Below are positions 18,031 to 29,173 of a stretch of DNA of 64,000 bases, piece after piece (position 1 is the stretch's first letter; each line of letters opens with the position of its first letter). The position numbers were made by a program, and so were the translations under genes. A model generated the notes under the pieces. It did not search any database, was not told the origin of the DNA, and worked only from the letters and a program-made list of their open reading frames with translations. The stretch spans positions 48,240-112,239 of the forward strand of contig NZ_RJNA01000002.1 of assembly GCF_003943815.1 (NCBI RefSeq). The letters run 5' to 3'. This DNA comes from Streptococcus cristatus (GTDB lineage Bacteria > Bacillota > Bacilli > Lactobacillales > Streptococcaceae).

Positions 18031-18525
18031 TTAGAATGGTAAATCATCGTCTGAGATATCCATCGGGTTTGAATTGCCGAATGGGCTTTCTTCACGAGAA
18101 AAGTTCGGTACTTGGTTGAATGAGTCAGCATTACCATAGCTTGATGCAGAATTTCCACCGAAGCCACCGCCACCAAAGCCAGCTGAAGGATGCCCTTCAC
18201 GGCTTGCACGACTTTCCAGAAGCTGGAAGTTGTCTGCAACGACTTCTGTGACATAGACACGCTGGCCTTGCTGATTGTCGTAGTTACGAGTCTGGATGCG
18301 ACCAGTAATTCCGATCAAAGCGCCTTTTTTGGCCCAATTAGCAAGATTTTCTGCCTGCTGACGCCAGATAACAACATTGATAAAGTCCGCTTCACGCTCA
18401 CCACTTTGGTTTTTAAAGTTGCGATTAACAGCCAGAGTAAAGGTTGCGACCGCTTGGTTTTGCGGTGTATAGCGAAGTTCAGCATCACGGGTCATACGTC
18501 CCACAAGTACAACGTTATTAATCAT
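18031..18525 (-). CDS. ssb: Single-stranded DNA-binding protein
   Basis: 164 residues. The N-terminal OB fold starts [20 protein letters not shown] (residues 1-~105) and is followed by a flexible Gly/Ser/Asn-rich linker. The C-terminal acidic tip DISDDDLPF recruits repair and replication partners. Lies between rpsF and rpsR in one operon, coupling DNA replication capacity to ribosome synthesis. This is the housekeeping SSB by context rather than the competence-specific paralogue. Confidence 0.98.
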   Translation of the reverse strand: MINNVVLVGRMTRDAELRYTPQNQAVATFTLAVNRNFKNQSGEREADFINVVIWRQQAENLANWAKKGALIGITGRIQTRNYDNQQGQRVYVTEVVADNFQLLESRASREGHPSAGFGGGGFGGNSASSYGNADSFNQVPNFSREESPFGNSNPMDISDDDLPF

Positions 18526-18536
18526 AATTTACCTTC

Positions 18537-18827
18537 TTAAGCGTCAAGTTTGACGATCATGTGACGAAGAATGTCAGCGTTGATTTTTGAAAGACGGTCA
18601 AACTCTTTAAGAGCTGCATCGTCGTTTGCTTCAACGTTAACGATGTGGTAAAGTCCTTCACGGAAATCTTGGATTTCGTATGCAAGACGACGTTTTTCCC
18701 AGTCTTTTGATTCAACAACAGTTGCACCGTTGTCAGTCAAGATAGAGTCAAAGCGTGCTACCAAAGCGTTTTTAGCTTCTTCTTCAATGTTTGGACGAAT
18801 AATATAAAGAATTTCGTATTTAGCCAT
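18537..18827 (-). CDS. rpsF: 30S ribosomal protein S6
   Basis: 96 residues beginning [20 protein letters not shown], the S6 ferredoxin-like fold. It pairs with S18 on the 30S platform. First gene of the operon, with RBS AAAGGAGG and a near-consensus promoter 75 bases upstream. Confidence 0.99.
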   Translation of the reverse strand: MAKYEILYIIRPNIEEEAKNALVARFDSILTDNGATVVESKDWEKRRLAYEIQDFREGLYHIVNVEANDDAALKEFDRLSKINADILRHMIVKLDA

Positions 18828-18854
18828 TGATATGTTCCTCCTTTTGGTCTAATG

Positions 18855-18930
18855 ACCCCAAGACGCTGCAAGGGGTAAGTGAGGTTCACTCACAAATAAT
18901 AATTATACTAGATTTCCTTGCAAATAGCAA
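18855..18930 (-). promoter_or_regulatory. rpsF promoter and leader with two hairpins
   Basis: Minus-strand TTGCTA (plus 18925-18930) and TATAAT (18902-18907) are 17 bases apart. The leader can form hairpin GTGAG/CTCAC (18879-18893) and hairpin ACCCC/GGGGT (18855-18876). S6-S18 leaders are autoregulated in other bacteria, but I do not see the published CCG-containing motif clearly, so the regulatory role is tentative. Confidence 0.6.
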
Positions 18931-19003
18931 GAATAAATTTCGATTTTCTTTGAATGATCTGCTAAAGCATTTTATCAGCTAGACAAAGCATACCAGCAAG
19001 TGA

Positions 19004-21000
<1,997 letters not shown>

Positions 21001-21011
<11 letters not shown>

Positions 21012-21948
21012 CAGGCAATTCCTTCGTTTTGGAGACAATCAGACGGTACTGATCCGCAAAGAGGGGCACCAAGTCTTCCAAGTCCTCTTCAAGACAGAGA
21101 ACCTTAACATTAGGGCCAGCGTCCATGGTGAAATAGCAACGATGCCCCTGGTCTCGGAGCTGGCGAACAAAATCCATTGCAGCATAGCTTTCCTCCGTCA
21201 GATAAGTAAATGGAGGCGTGGCTGTCTCTGTCGTTGCATGCATCCGCAGGGCATTCTCCTCGGTCAACTGCCCAACTTTCTCAAAATCATTATCCTTTAG
21301 GTAGACTAGCATATCCTGATAGTCCTGAGCTGACTGGTCAATCCAAGCCTGAAAATTTTTGGACGTTTCGGCACAGAGCTGCATGCCAAGTCGACTAGAA
21401 ATCGGCTTTTTCTCATCATGAAGCACCAACATAATCATGGCTAGCTTAAGATCGGTTTGCACAGGATAAATCGCTCCGCTATCCTTGTCCCATGCTGCCA
21501 AAGGGCCAAAAAAGGAGCGGGCTGACGAACCTGAAGCAAACTTGGCCAACTGAGCCAGCTCCTCAGTATTGTAATGAGTTTCAAAATAAGCATCACAAGC
21601 CTTGACCAGAGCAGATAAACCGCTGGAACTAGAGGATAAACCTGCTGCTGTCGGCATATTGTTACTGGTATCAACCCGCACCCAATCACTTGGCTCCGTC
21701 CGAAAACGATCAATAATCCGACTGACCTTAGCATGCTCTTCTGGGCTTTGCAGTTGCCCATCGATATAAAATTCATCGCCAGCAGCCTCAGCCGAAAGCG
21801 GACTTAACTGGGTTTGGGTGTACATATTCTCTAAAGTCAAGGAAATACTGCTAGTGGAAGGAATCATCCGCTCAGCATCTGCCTTGCCCCAATACTTGAC
21901 AATAGCAATATTGGCGTAAGACTTGACACTTACAGGCTTTCTATCCAT
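21001..21948 (-). CDS. mvaD: Diphosphomevalonate decarboxylase
   Basis: ATP-dependent decarboxylation of mevalonate diphosphate to isopentenyl diphosphate. 315 residues starting MDRKPVSVKSYANIAIVKYW, with KYWGK as the signature. The GHMP ATP loop is TAAGLSSSSSGLSALVKA (near residue 100) and DKDSGAIYPVQTD lies in the middle. It overlaps mvaK1 upstream by 19 bases and mvaK2 downstream. Confidence 0.98.
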
Positions 21949-22808
21949 ATATTGCTGGCTCCTTTCTCTCTCAAAAGACGGGCTAGGTCTTCCGCCTCTT
22001 TCTTTTCTTTGATTAGCACAATCACGCAGCCGCCTAGGCCGCCGCCGCTCATTTTGGCTCCTAGAGCCCCATTTTCAAGTGCCAGCTCGACCAAGTCATC
22101 AGATAGCTGGCAGGAAACTCCCAACTGGGCTAGTTTGCCGTGAGCCTTGGTCATGGCCTGTCCCATGGTTAGCAAATCCTTGAGCTGGATCGCCTTCTCA
22201 ACGATTTTTGTCAGATTTCCCAGCTCCTGTAAGAGGGGCAGAGCCTCCTGACCTAAGCTTTCCACCTTTTTGATGGCTTCCCGCGTGTGTCCGTGAATGC
22301 CCGTATCCGCAATTAGCAGATGAGCGCCCAAATCTAACTCAATCTCTGAAAATCCGACATTGCGGATAAACTTGATGGCTACATCACTAAGGCAGGTCTT
22401 GGCATCCAGACCGCTTGGATTCATATGAGCAATCATCTCTGCTCGATTAGCCAAAATTTCCAGCGTTTCATGGTCCAAGGATTCTTCAAAGTAATCAAAA
22501 ACCGCACGAATGGCTGCAATGCTGACAGCTGCAGACGAACCCATGCCCCGCTTTTCTGGCACCATGGAATTCACCTGACAACGAATCTGAGCACCTTGCT
22601 TCCCCAAGTGCTCCAGACAGGCAAAAACAGCCATGGACAAGGTATCTTCCTCATAGAGAGTCCAAGGCTTCTCAGAAGGAAATACCTGACAAGTCACTTC
22701 GATATTATTGAGAGGCAAAGCCAAGGCTGGATAGCCATAGACCACCGAATGCTCCCCCATCAGAATAATCTTGCTATGTGCCTTGCCGACACCCTTCTCT
22801 TTTGTCAT
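21930..22808 (-). CDS. mvaK1: Mevalonate kinase
   Basis: First gene of the cluster; phosphorylates mevalonate. 292 residues with KIILMGEHSVVYGYPALALP near the N-terminus, the ATP loop PEKRGMGSSAAVSIA around residue 89, and GAKMSGGGLGGCVIVL near the C-terminus. In streptococci diphosphomevalonate feeds back on this enzyme. The leader upstream carries a TTGACTG/CAGTCAA inverted repeat; the promoter itself is weakly defined (TAAAAT near 22846). Confidence 0.97.
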   Translation of the reverse strand: MTKEKGVGKAHSKIILMGEHSVVYGYPALALPLNNIEVTCQVFPSEKPWTLYEEDTLSMAVFACLEHLGKQGAQIRCQVNSMVPEKRGMGSSAAVSIAAIRAVFDYFEESLDHETLEILANRAEMIAHMNPSGLDAKTCLSDVAIKFIRNVGFSEIELDLGAHLLIADTGIHGHTREAIKKVESLGQEALPLLQELGNLTKIVEKAIQLKDLLTMGQAMTKAHGKLAQLGVSCQLSDDLVELALENGALGAKMSGGGLGGCVIVLIKEKKEAEDLARLLREKGASNIWIESL

Positions 22809-22882
22809 ATTTTCTCTCTATTTCTTCCTTCTATCTTCTATATTTTAATATACTTTTGGAAAAAAAGCGATCTTTTCCTATC

Positions 22883-22912
22883 TTGACTGACAAAGTCACG
22901 TTAAGCAGTCAA
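22883..22912. repeat. Inverted repeat upstream of the mevalonate operon
   Basis: TTGACTG (22883-22889) and CAGTCAA (22906-22912) are exact inverted copies 16 bases apart, in the 180-base space before mvaK1. The spacing of about two helical turns would suit an operator. Confidence 0.4.
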
Positions 22913-22913
22913 A

Positions 22914-22936
22914 AACTCCAAGCAAAAGCCGGAGTT
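22914..22936 (-). terminator. Terminator of the cppA-serine hydrolase operon
   Basis: AACTCC/GGAGTT arms (22914-22919, 22931-22936) with an inner GC/GC pair, followed on the minus strand by TTTTT. Confidence 0.75.
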
Positions 22937-22987
22937 CTATCCTATTTTATCATCAGTGACTGACCTTTGGCTTCGGTAGGGAGGAGG

Positions 22988-23920
22988 CTACCACTCTCTT
23001 CTGATTAGATCCATCAGTTCATTGCGGTCTAAAATCCACTGGGCACGTTCATCCTTTTCATAGGTACGATTGGAAAGAAAGATTGCGGCTTTCTGTTCCG
23101 CCCGATTGTACATGATAAAAGTACCCGTATAGCCAGTATGATCCAGCCATTCCCCTTCTAAATTCCAAGCTAGACTGCGTGTCTTGCCCGGCTCTAGAGC
23201 AAAGTTTTGGCTCAATCTCTCTGCAAATTCGTCCTGCAAATAATGCTCTAAAAAGATCTGCAAATCCTCAAGTCTTGAAAAAAGTCCAGCACTACCGGCA
23301 TGATGGCCTAAGACACGCGCTTTGGGATCATGAACCACCCCTGCTTCAACGCCACGAACAGTCGGCACCGCAGAAACTACTGGCCCAAAGCTAGTGTTCT
23401 TCATCGCCCACGGCTTAAAAATCTTGTCTTCAAATAAACGGTCCAAAGCTTCCCCGTACAGCTCCTCCAGCATAAAGCCCAGCAAGAGAAAATTAACATC
23501 TGTATAATGGAAGGTTTTGTCATCCAGCACTGTTAAACTATTTAAAGCCGCCTTTAATTCTTGAGCATTGAGCCTATCCCGGTTAGGAATAAAGGGATCG
23601 AGCCCAGAGGTATGGGTTAATAGCTGGCGCAGAGTCACCCGATCATCATGAAAGGCTGGATAGTATTGCCGCAAAGGGGCATCGATATCCAAGTCGCCAG
23701 TCTGAAACAAAAATACCACCAAGGTTCCTACGCCAACCACCTTACTAACACTGGCCAGATCATAAACCAGACCGGCTCGCGTTGCTGATTGATTGGCCGG
23801 GTCTGCCAAGCCCAGATAAAAACTCTGCCAGTGTCCATCACGATAAAGAGACAAACTAGCCCCAGGATAAAGCCCCACAGCAAGCTGCTGATCGATCTTT
23901 TCTAAAATCCGCTGGGTCAT
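22988..23920 (-). CDS. Serine hydrolase, beta-lactamase/class C PBP-like
   Basis: 310 residues. The active-site SxxK motif is S57-V-S-K60 (YDLASVSKVVG), and the second motif is in FHYTDVNFLLLG, as in class C beta-lactamases and D,D-peptidases. The substrate is unknown. No signal peptide is visible, so it appears cytoplasmic; many streptococcal homologues are similar. The ATG overlaps the cppA stop by four bases (ATGA), so it is translated with cppA. It ends at a terminator before mvaK1. Confidence 0.85.
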   Translation of the reverse strand: MTQRILEKIDQQLAVGLYPGASLSLYRDGHWQSFYLGLADPANQSATRAGLVYDLASVSKVVGVGTLVVFLFQTGDLDIDAPLRQYYPAFHDDRVTLRQLLTHTSGLDPFIPNRDRLNAQELKAALNSLTVLDDKTFHYTDVNFLLLGFMLEELYGEALDRLFEDKIFKPWAMKNTSFGPVVSAVPTVRGVEAGVVHDPKARVLGHHAGSAGLFSRLEDLQIFLEHYLQDEFAERLSQNFALEPGKTRSLAWNLEGEWLDHTGYTGTFIMYNRAEQKAAIFLSNRTYEKDERAQWILDRNELMDLIRREW

Positions 23921-24654
23921 AGTTGCTCAAACCATAGTTCAATATTATTTCGATCTTGGCTGACTAAGAATTTTTTAGATTTAGGTACAAAAAATTCCTG
24001 TGTCGCAAAAATCGATGACAATTTTTCCACATCAAAGTCTGCCACCAAACATTTGAGCATAGCCAGATCCCAAGTTTTCGTATTATCAGCTTGCAAATCT
24101 TCTCCTTTGGCTTCCTGCACATCTAGGAAATCCAAGACATTGCTCACTGGCTGATAGAAAGTTTTGACAGCCTGTAAATCGGGGACACGAAGCTCAATCT
24201 TTTCCACATCAAATTGACTCAAGCCGATAAAATCGTCCTGCCCTTCAAATGCAGGAGTTTTTTCGACTGGTTGTAAGCTACTCAGATCCTCTTCCGCATG
24301 GAGTAAGATGCGATCGCCTTCTGGGGAAGTCGCTTCAAATGCATAACCTTTCTCCCCACGATATAAACTGTCAACTTCAATCCCTCGAGCCAACAAAGCC
24401 TCAATTTCTGACGCTTTTGTCACCTTGATCACTAAGCGAGCCAATTTCTTTGCCCCTTTCACTCGACGAGAGCGCATGCTTGGAGATTCTTCTAAGATCA
24501 ATCTTTCTGTTTTGGTTTGATCGCCCAAAGACAACTGGGCTCCTTCTTCTAATAGGGATTTCATCCCTAGCGTTTTGCTATAGAAATCTTGATTTAGGTT
24601 CCGATTATTTACTTTTATTACTGGAACAATTCTTGCAACATGATTCACACTCAT
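23917..24654 (-). CDS. cppA: CppA-family protein (C3-degrading proteinase homologue)
   Basis: 245 residues from the ATG at 24654 (MSVNHVARIVPVIKVNNRNL), which follows GGAGGAAGTT; the open frame reaches a TTG four codons earlier, but that lies inside the ribosome binding site. The N-terminal half resembles a glyoxalase/bleomycin-resistance fold (NLNQDFYSKTLGMKSLLEEG) and a second similar unit follows (FDVEKIELRVPDLQAVKTFY). The streptococcal CppA family has this layout. It was named for complement C3 degradation, but the fold does not look like a protease, so the activity should be taken with caution. Confidence 0.8.
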   Translation of the reverse strand: MSVNHVARIVPVIKVNNRNLNQDFYSKTLGMKSLLEEGAQLSLGDQTKTERLILEESPSMRSRRVKGAKKLARLVIKVTKASEIEALLARGIEVDSLYRGEKGYAFEATSPEGDRILLHAEEDLSSLQPVEKTPAFEGQDDFIGLSQFDVEKIELRVPDLQAVKTFYQPVSNVLDFLDVQEAKGEDLQADNTKTWDLAMLKCLVADFDVEKLSSIFATQEFFVPKSKKFLVSQDRNNIELWFEQL

Positions 24655-24809
24655 AACTTCCTCCAAACTATTTTATTGTAATAAATTTTCATTTTTTTGA
24701 CAAGAAATTATGCGCAAACCAACAATTTTCAGAACATTTCCACTATCCTAATCTAACAGATCAAAAATATAAAACAAATCGAATTTTTCTATTAGTCAAA
24801 AGCTAACAA

Positions 24810-24837
24810 AAAAGACCGAGATTTCTCTCAGTCTTTT
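24810..24837 (-). terminator. Terminator of the aquaporin gene
   Basis: AAAAGACCGAGA (24810-24821) and TCTCAGTCTTTT (24826-24837) form a 12-bp stem with one mismatch, then a T-run on the minus strand. Confidence 0.85.
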
Positions 24838-24845
24838 GATAAATA

Positions 24846-25742
24846 TTATCCGTAAATCGCTTTAAACAAAGCTACTGCTGCAATACCAGCTGCAATTGGT
24901 GCTACAACCGGTACCCAAGAATACCACCATTTTGAATCACCCTTGTGTTCACCAAGGATTGATTTTGGCAAGATAAAGTGCAAGATACGAGGTCCGAGGT
25001 CGCGGGCTGGGTTAAGACCTGGTCCAGTAGGACCTCCAAGTGAAGTTACCAAAGCCATGACAAGGAAACCAAGTGCCAAGTGAGCGACAGCAGATGATCC
25101 ATTTGTTGCTTGTGCAAATGTATTGTGAATAAGACTTTGAACATCAGATTCTGCTACTTTCTGACCAGCTTGAGCTGCTTGAAGAGCTTGTTGTTGTACA
25201 TTCTTCTCAATAAGAACCTTCAATTCCGCACCGAAGTGAAGTTTAGTCATGCCCATCGCTGCAAAGAAAAGAACAAAGGAACCAACAAACTCATTGATAA
25301 AGCCATTGATTGTTGCTGCTTTACGAGATTCAGGTGTTCCGTGATCTAGACTTGAAATGGTTGAGAAAGTACCCAAGATATTGTTTGGATTTTCTGTTTT
25401 CAAGTAGTAAGGGCGGTGTGTAGCTACGACCAAAGCCTGTCCGAAGATAGCACCCAAAACTTGAGCAAGAATGTAAGGTGCTACATGCGCCCATGGGAAG
25501 TAACCACTAATCGCAAGTGCTAAAGTGAAGGCAGGGTTGATGTGGTTACCTGAGGTATTTCCAAACATCAAAGCTGGAATCATAACCCCCATACCGTAAC
25601 CAACAGCAATGACCAACCAGCCACTTTGATGACCTTTAGTTCCTTTTAATTCAACATTGGCAACAGCACCATTCCCCAAAATGATAAGGATAGCTGTTCC
25701 TAAAAATTCCGTGGCATATTTAATAGCCCAACTGAAATCCAT
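24846..25742 (-). CDS. MIP-family aquaglyceroporin
   Basis: 298-residue six-helix channel with two NPA boxes: NHINPAFTLA near residue 68 and GLNPARDLGPRI near residue 243. An extended loop rich in Q/A (LIEKNVQQQALQAAQAGQKV) precedes the second half. The family passes water, glycerol, dihydroxyacetone or lactate. It is divergent from pepX, as in lactococci and pneumococci, and the two promoters physically overlap. RBS AAAGGAG. Confidence 0.93.
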   Translation of the reverse strand: MDFSWAIKYATEFLGTAILIILGNGAVANVELKGTKGHQSGWLVIAVGYGMGVMIPALMFGNTSGNHINPAFTLALAISGYFPWAHVAPYILAQVLGAIFGQALVVATHRPYYLKTENPNNILGTFSTISSLDHGTPESRKAATINGFINEFVGSFVLFFAAMGMTKLHFGAELKVLIEKNVQQQALQAAQAGQKVAESDVQSLIHNTFAQATNGSSAVAHLALGFLVMALVTSLGGPTGPGLNPARDLGPRILHFILPKSILGEHKGDSKWWYSWVPVVAPIAAGIAAVALFKAIYG

Positions 25743-25766
25743 CTAATTTCTCCTTTTAAATTTTTT

Positions 25767-25807
25767 TAGACAATCTATATTTTATCAAGTATAATGGATA
25801 ATGTAAA
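25767..25807. promoter_or_regulatory. Overlapping divergent promoters of the aquaporin gene and pepX
   Basis: Plus strand (pepX): TAGACA 25767-25772, 17 bases, TATAAT 25790-25795. Minus strand (aquaporin): TTTACA at plus 25802-25807, 17 bases, TAAAAT at 25779-25784. The elements interleave, so RNA polymerase cannot occupy both at once. Confidence 0.75.
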
Positions 25808-25845
25808 GGTCATTTTAAATAAAAACCAGAAAAAGAGGGAAAAAT

Positions 25846-28137
25846 ATGCGCTTTAATCAGTATAGTTATAGCAAGACAAATCCAGACACTATGCGCCAAG
25901 AATTAGCCGAGTTGGGCTTCATCTATGAGCCGCACCTTTCTGACAAAGACAATCTCCAAAGCTTCCTACGACGCTGTTTCTTTCTCTATCAGGATACTGA
26001 CTACTTGCTTCGAGCTTGGGCAGCTGATAGCGAAACTGACCTATTGACCTTCTTCGAGTCAGACCGTGAACTGACAGCTGAGGTCTTCTACATGACTGCC
26101 TTTCAGCTCTTGGATTTTGTACCTTTTGTTGATTTCACCGATCTTGAGAAATTCCGAACGGAAAGCAACTTCCCTATCGTTTATGGCGATCTGCTAGAAA
26201 ACCTCTACCAACTGCTCAATACTCGGACAAAAAACGGCAATTTGCTGGTTGATAAGCTGGTCAGCGAGGGTTTGATCCCTGAGGACAATACCTACCACTA
26301 CTTCAACGGTAAGAGTTTGGCAACTTTTACCAGCTACGATGCCATCCGTGAGGTGGTTTATGTGGAAAGCCGAGTTGATACTGATGGAGATGGCCTGCCA
26401 GATCTGGTCAAAGTTAGCATTATCCGTCCTCGTTACCAAGGGCAAATCCCTGCTGTCATGACCGCTTCTCCTTATCATCAGGGAACCAACGACCCTGCCA
26501 GCGACAAGGCTCTCCATAATATGAATGTGGACTTAGTAAAAAAAGAGCCACATCAAATCACAGTACAAGACCCTGAGCTCAAATTGCTCCAACTGGATTC
26601 GCTAGCTCCTGTCCAAGAAGTCTCTGAAGCCGAGGAAAAATTAGGCCATATCGGCACCTACACGCTCAATGACTACTTGCTACCCCGCGGTTTTGCCAAT
26701 CTCTATGTGTCTGGCGTGGGAACCAAAGACTCCGAAGGACTGATGACCAGCGGCGACTATCAGCAGATCGAGGCTTATAAGAACGTTATCGATTGGCTAA
26801 ACGGCCGCTGCCGAGCCTTCACCGACCACACTCGCCAACGGGAAATCAAGGCCACTTGGTCCAACGGAAAAGTGGCTACGACCGGTATCTCCTATCTGGG
26901 CACCATGTCCAACGGTCTAGCTACGACTGGTGTAGACGGGTTGGAAGTCATTATCGCAGAAGCTGGGATTTCTTCTTGGTACAACTACTACCGCGAAAAT
27001 GGCCTCGTCACAAGTCCAGGCGGCTACCCAGGAGAAGACTTTGAATCCCTGACTGAACTGACCTATTCCCGCAACCTGAGGGCTGGTGACTACCTGCGTC
27101 ATAATGATGCTTATCAGCAAAGCCTGGAGCAACAGCGCAAAGACCTAGACAGGCAAACTGGAGATTACAATCAATTTTGGCATGACCGCAACTACCTGCT
27201 CCATACAGATAATGTCAAGGCCGAAGTCGTCTTCACCCACGGCTCTCAGGATTGGAATGTCAAGCCCCTCCATGTTTATAATATGTTCCGAGCTCTGCCA
27301 GCTCACATCAAAAAGCACCTCTTCTTCCACAATGGTGCCCATGTTTACATGAATAACTGGCAGTCCATCGACTTCCGCGAAGCCATGAATGCCCTTTTAT
27401 CTAAAAAATTACTTGGGCATGCTTCAGACTTTGAACTGCCATCAGTCATCTGGCAGGACAACAGCCAAGCTCAAAGCTGGCTGACCTTGGAAGACTTCGG
27501 TGGACAGAAGAACTACGCTCATTTCCATCTAGGTAAAGGCACTCAAGAGATTCAAAACCAGTATTCAGAAGAAGACTACAATCGTTTTGCCAAAAACTAC
27601 CAAAGCTTTAAAAACGAACTCTTTGACGGCAAGGTCAACCAGATTACTCTGGATTGGACTTTGGAAGACGACCTCTTCCTCAACGGAGCCACCCAGCTCA
27701 AACTGCGCCTCAAATCCAGCACCGATAAGGGACTGATTTCTGCTCAATTGCTGAACTTCGGACCAGCTAAGCGCCTCACTCCAATTCCGACACCGCTTGA
27801 GCCTAGAGTCATGGACAACGGCCGCTACTATATGCTGGATAATCTGCTTGAGTTGCCTTTTGCCGAAACGCCACACCGTGTCATCACCAAAGGCTTCCTC
27901 AACCTGCAAAATCGGACAGACTTGCTGACGGTAGAAGAAGTTACTCCTGACCAATGGATGGAATGTAGCTTTGAGCTGCAACCAACTATCTACAAGATGA
28001 AAAAAGGCGACCAACTGCGTCTCGTCCTCTACACCACCGACTTCGAACACACCGTCCGTGATAAGACCGACTATCAGCTGACGGTAGATCTAGAGCAGTC
28101 CAGCCTAGACTTGCCAATCATGACATCACTGTCATAA
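25846..28137 (+). CDS. pepX: Xaa-Pro dipeptidyl-peptidase
   Basis: Cuts X-Pro dipeptides from peptide N-termini, important for using proline-rich casein or salivary peptides. 763 residues, S15 family length. The catalytic serine is S349 in [13 protein letters not shown]; the likely acid is in [12 protein letters not shown] and the histidine in [12 protein letters not shown]. There is an N-terminal helical domain (residues 1-~150) and a C-terminal jelly-roll domain. No signal peptide, so cytoplasmic. Start [21 protein letters not shown]. Confidence 0.97.
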   Translation: MRFNQYSYSKTNPDTMRQELAELGFIYEPHLSDKDNLQSFLRRCFFLYQDTDYLLRAWAADSETDLLTFFESDRELTAEVFYMTAFQLLDFVPFVDFTDLEKFRTESNFPIVYGDLLENLYQLLNTRTKNGNLLVDKLVSEGLIPEDNTYHYFNGKSLATFTSYDAIREVVYVESRVDTDGDGLPDLVKVSIIRPRYQGQIPAVMTASPYHQGTNDPASDKALHNMNVDLVKKEPHQITVQDPELKLLQLDSLAPVQEVSEAEEKLGHIGTYTLNDYLLPRGFANLYVSGVGTKDSEGLMTSGDYQQIEAYKNVIDWLNGRCRAFTDHTRQREIKATWSNGKVATTGISYLGTMSNGLATTGVDGLEVIIAEAGISSWYNYYRENGLVTSPGGYPGEDFESLTELTYSRNLRAGDYLRHNDAYQQSLEQQRKDLDRQTGDYNQFWHDRNYLLHTDNVKAEVVFTHGSQDWNVKPLHVYNMFRALPAHIKKHLFFHNGAHVYMNNWQSIDFREAMNALLSKKLLGHASDFELPSVIWQDNSQAQSWLTLEDFGGQKNYAHFHLGKGTQEIQNQYSEEDYNRFAKNYQSFKNELFDGKVNQITLDWTLEDDLFLNGATQLKLRLKSSTDKGLISAQLLNFGPAKRLTPIPTPLEPRVMDNGRYYMLDNLLELPFAETPHRVITKGFLNLQNRTDLLTVEEVTPDQWMECSFELQPTIYKMKKGDQLRLVLYTTDFEHTVRDKTDYQLTVDLEQSSLDLPIMTSLS

Positions 28138-28143
28138 AACCTA

Positions 28144-28170
28144 AAAGACGCTGAAATTCAGCGCCTTTTT
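28144..28170. terminator. Bidirectional terminator after pepX
   Basis: Arms 28144-28154 and 28158-28168 (GACGCTGA against TCAGCGCC), then a T-run. It lies between convergent pepX and the lipoprotein gene. Confidence 0.85.
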
Positions 28171-28173
28171 CTT

Positions 28174-28587
28174 TTATTGTAGATTGAAATATTTCTCTGC
28201 ATATTTTTTATAATCTGGCTTTTCCTTGCGGTTCATAGCAAAGAGCATACTGCCTGTGAGATAATCATCGTCTGAATCAGGAATTAGCATAATAGCAACA
28301 TTTTTATCTTTCTCAGGAAAGACGATAGAAAATATTTTGCCATTATCTTTCCGAGTCAGGCCATAATAACTCACCCCATTTTTAAAACCAACAGCATTTT
28401 GAGTATACTTATACTCTTCTTCGTTGATAATGATGGTTTTCTCTTTTATTTCAATGGTCGTTTGTTCACCGCTAGCGTCCTGCACATTCCATTTCCCCTG
28501 AATTTTAGGGCTACCACTACAACCGATTAGGATGAAGAGGGATGAGAGCACTACCAACAGCAAACCTTTTATCTTCTTGTTTTTCAA
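28174..28587 (-). CDS. Small lipoprotein of unknown function
   Basis: 137 residues. A basic N-terminus (MKNKKIKG), a hydrophobic stretch and the lipobox LIGC (Cys23) mark a lipoprotein anchored to the outer face of the membrane. The mature part (KIQGKWNVQDASGEQTTIEI) suggests a small beta-barrel or lipocalin-like fold like many 'x-G-x-W' streptococcal lipoproteins. No named family recognised. Stands alone. Confidence 0.8.
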   Translation of the reverse strand: MKNKKIKGLLLVVLSSLFILIGCSGSPKIQGKWNVQDASGEQTTIEIKEKTIIINEEEYKYTQNAVGFKNGVSYYGLTRKDNGKIFSIVFPEKDKNVAIMLIPDSDDDYLTGSMLFAMNRKEKPDYKKYAEKYFNLQ

Positions 28588-28670
28588 GTTGTCTTCTCCT
28601 TGGGATATAGATTCATGACCATTCTACTATAAGTGCTAAATCTTTGTCAAATCTTCTAGTAATGTTCTTC

Positions 28671-28698
28671 TTGCCACTTTCCCAAAAAATGATATAAT
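28671..28698 (+). promoter_or_regulatory. ybaB promoter
   Basis: TTGCCA (28671-28676) and TATAAT (28693-28698) are 16 bases apart, with TG one base upstream of the -10. Confidence 0.75.
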
Positions 28699-28756
28699 TG
28701 AAGAGTGAGGATTACTAAGGGGCTTAGCCCTTGCAAGAGAAAGGAAAGAAAATCTT

Positions 28757-29056
28757 ATGATGAATATGCAAAACATGATGAAGCAAGCCCAAAAACTTAA
28801 AAAAGAGATGGACATTGCTCAAGCAGAATTAGCGGCAACTGAATTTATTGGAAAATCTAGCCAAGATTTAGTCGTAGCAACTCTTACTGGTGATAAAAAG
28901 GTTGTCAAAATTGACTTTCAGCCTGCTATCGTAGATCCAGAAGATACAGAAACTCTGTCTGATTTGACTAGCCAAGCTATCAATGCTGCTATCGATCAAA
29001 TCAACGAAGTAGCTAAACAAAAACTCAGCGCTTTCCAAAGTGGACTTTCTTTCTAA
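28757..29056 (+). CDS. YbaB/EbfC nucleoid-associated protein
   Basis: 99-residue dimeric DNA-binding protein. It begins [22 protein letters not shown], the methionine-rich first helix of the family, and contains IDPALVDPED-like [15 protein letters not shown]. Binds DNA non-specifically or at short sites and is often next to recR/dnaX, but not here. The start is one of three nearby ATGs; AAAGGA lies 12 bases before the first. Convergent with purH. Confidence 0.93.
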   Translation: MMNMQNMMKQAQKLKKEMDIAQAELAATEFIGKSSQDLVVATLTGDKKVVKIDFQPAIVDPEDTETLSDLTSQAINAAIDQINEVAKQKLSAFQSGLSF

Positions 29057-29080
29057 TTCTGTTAAGTCCCTATAAAAATC

Positions 29081-29124
29081 AACTCCCAAAAGATGAACCA
29101 CTCATCCTTTTGGGAGTTTTTTTG
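29081..29124 (+). terminator. Terminator of ybaB
   Basis: AACTCCCAAAAG-ATGA and TCATCCTTTTGGGAGTT form a long stem (29081-29118) followed by seven Ts. Confidence 0.9.
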
Positions 29125-29133
29125 CGCAAAAAA

Positions 29134-29162
29134 TTGGAGAAAAAATCTCAGCATTTCTCCAA
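29134..29162 (-). terminator. Terminator of the purine operon
   Basis: TTGGAGAAA (29134-29142) and TTTCTCCAA (29154-29162) form a perfect 9-bp stem; TTTTTT follows on the minus strand. Confidence 0.85.
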
Positions 29163-29173
29163 TATAAATCTTC

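Noticed and set aside
18855-18893. Canonical S6-S18 autoregulatory RNA motif before rpsF
   Set aside because: Hairpins exist, but I could not find the conserved CCG-containing bulge, so only a generic leader is reported.
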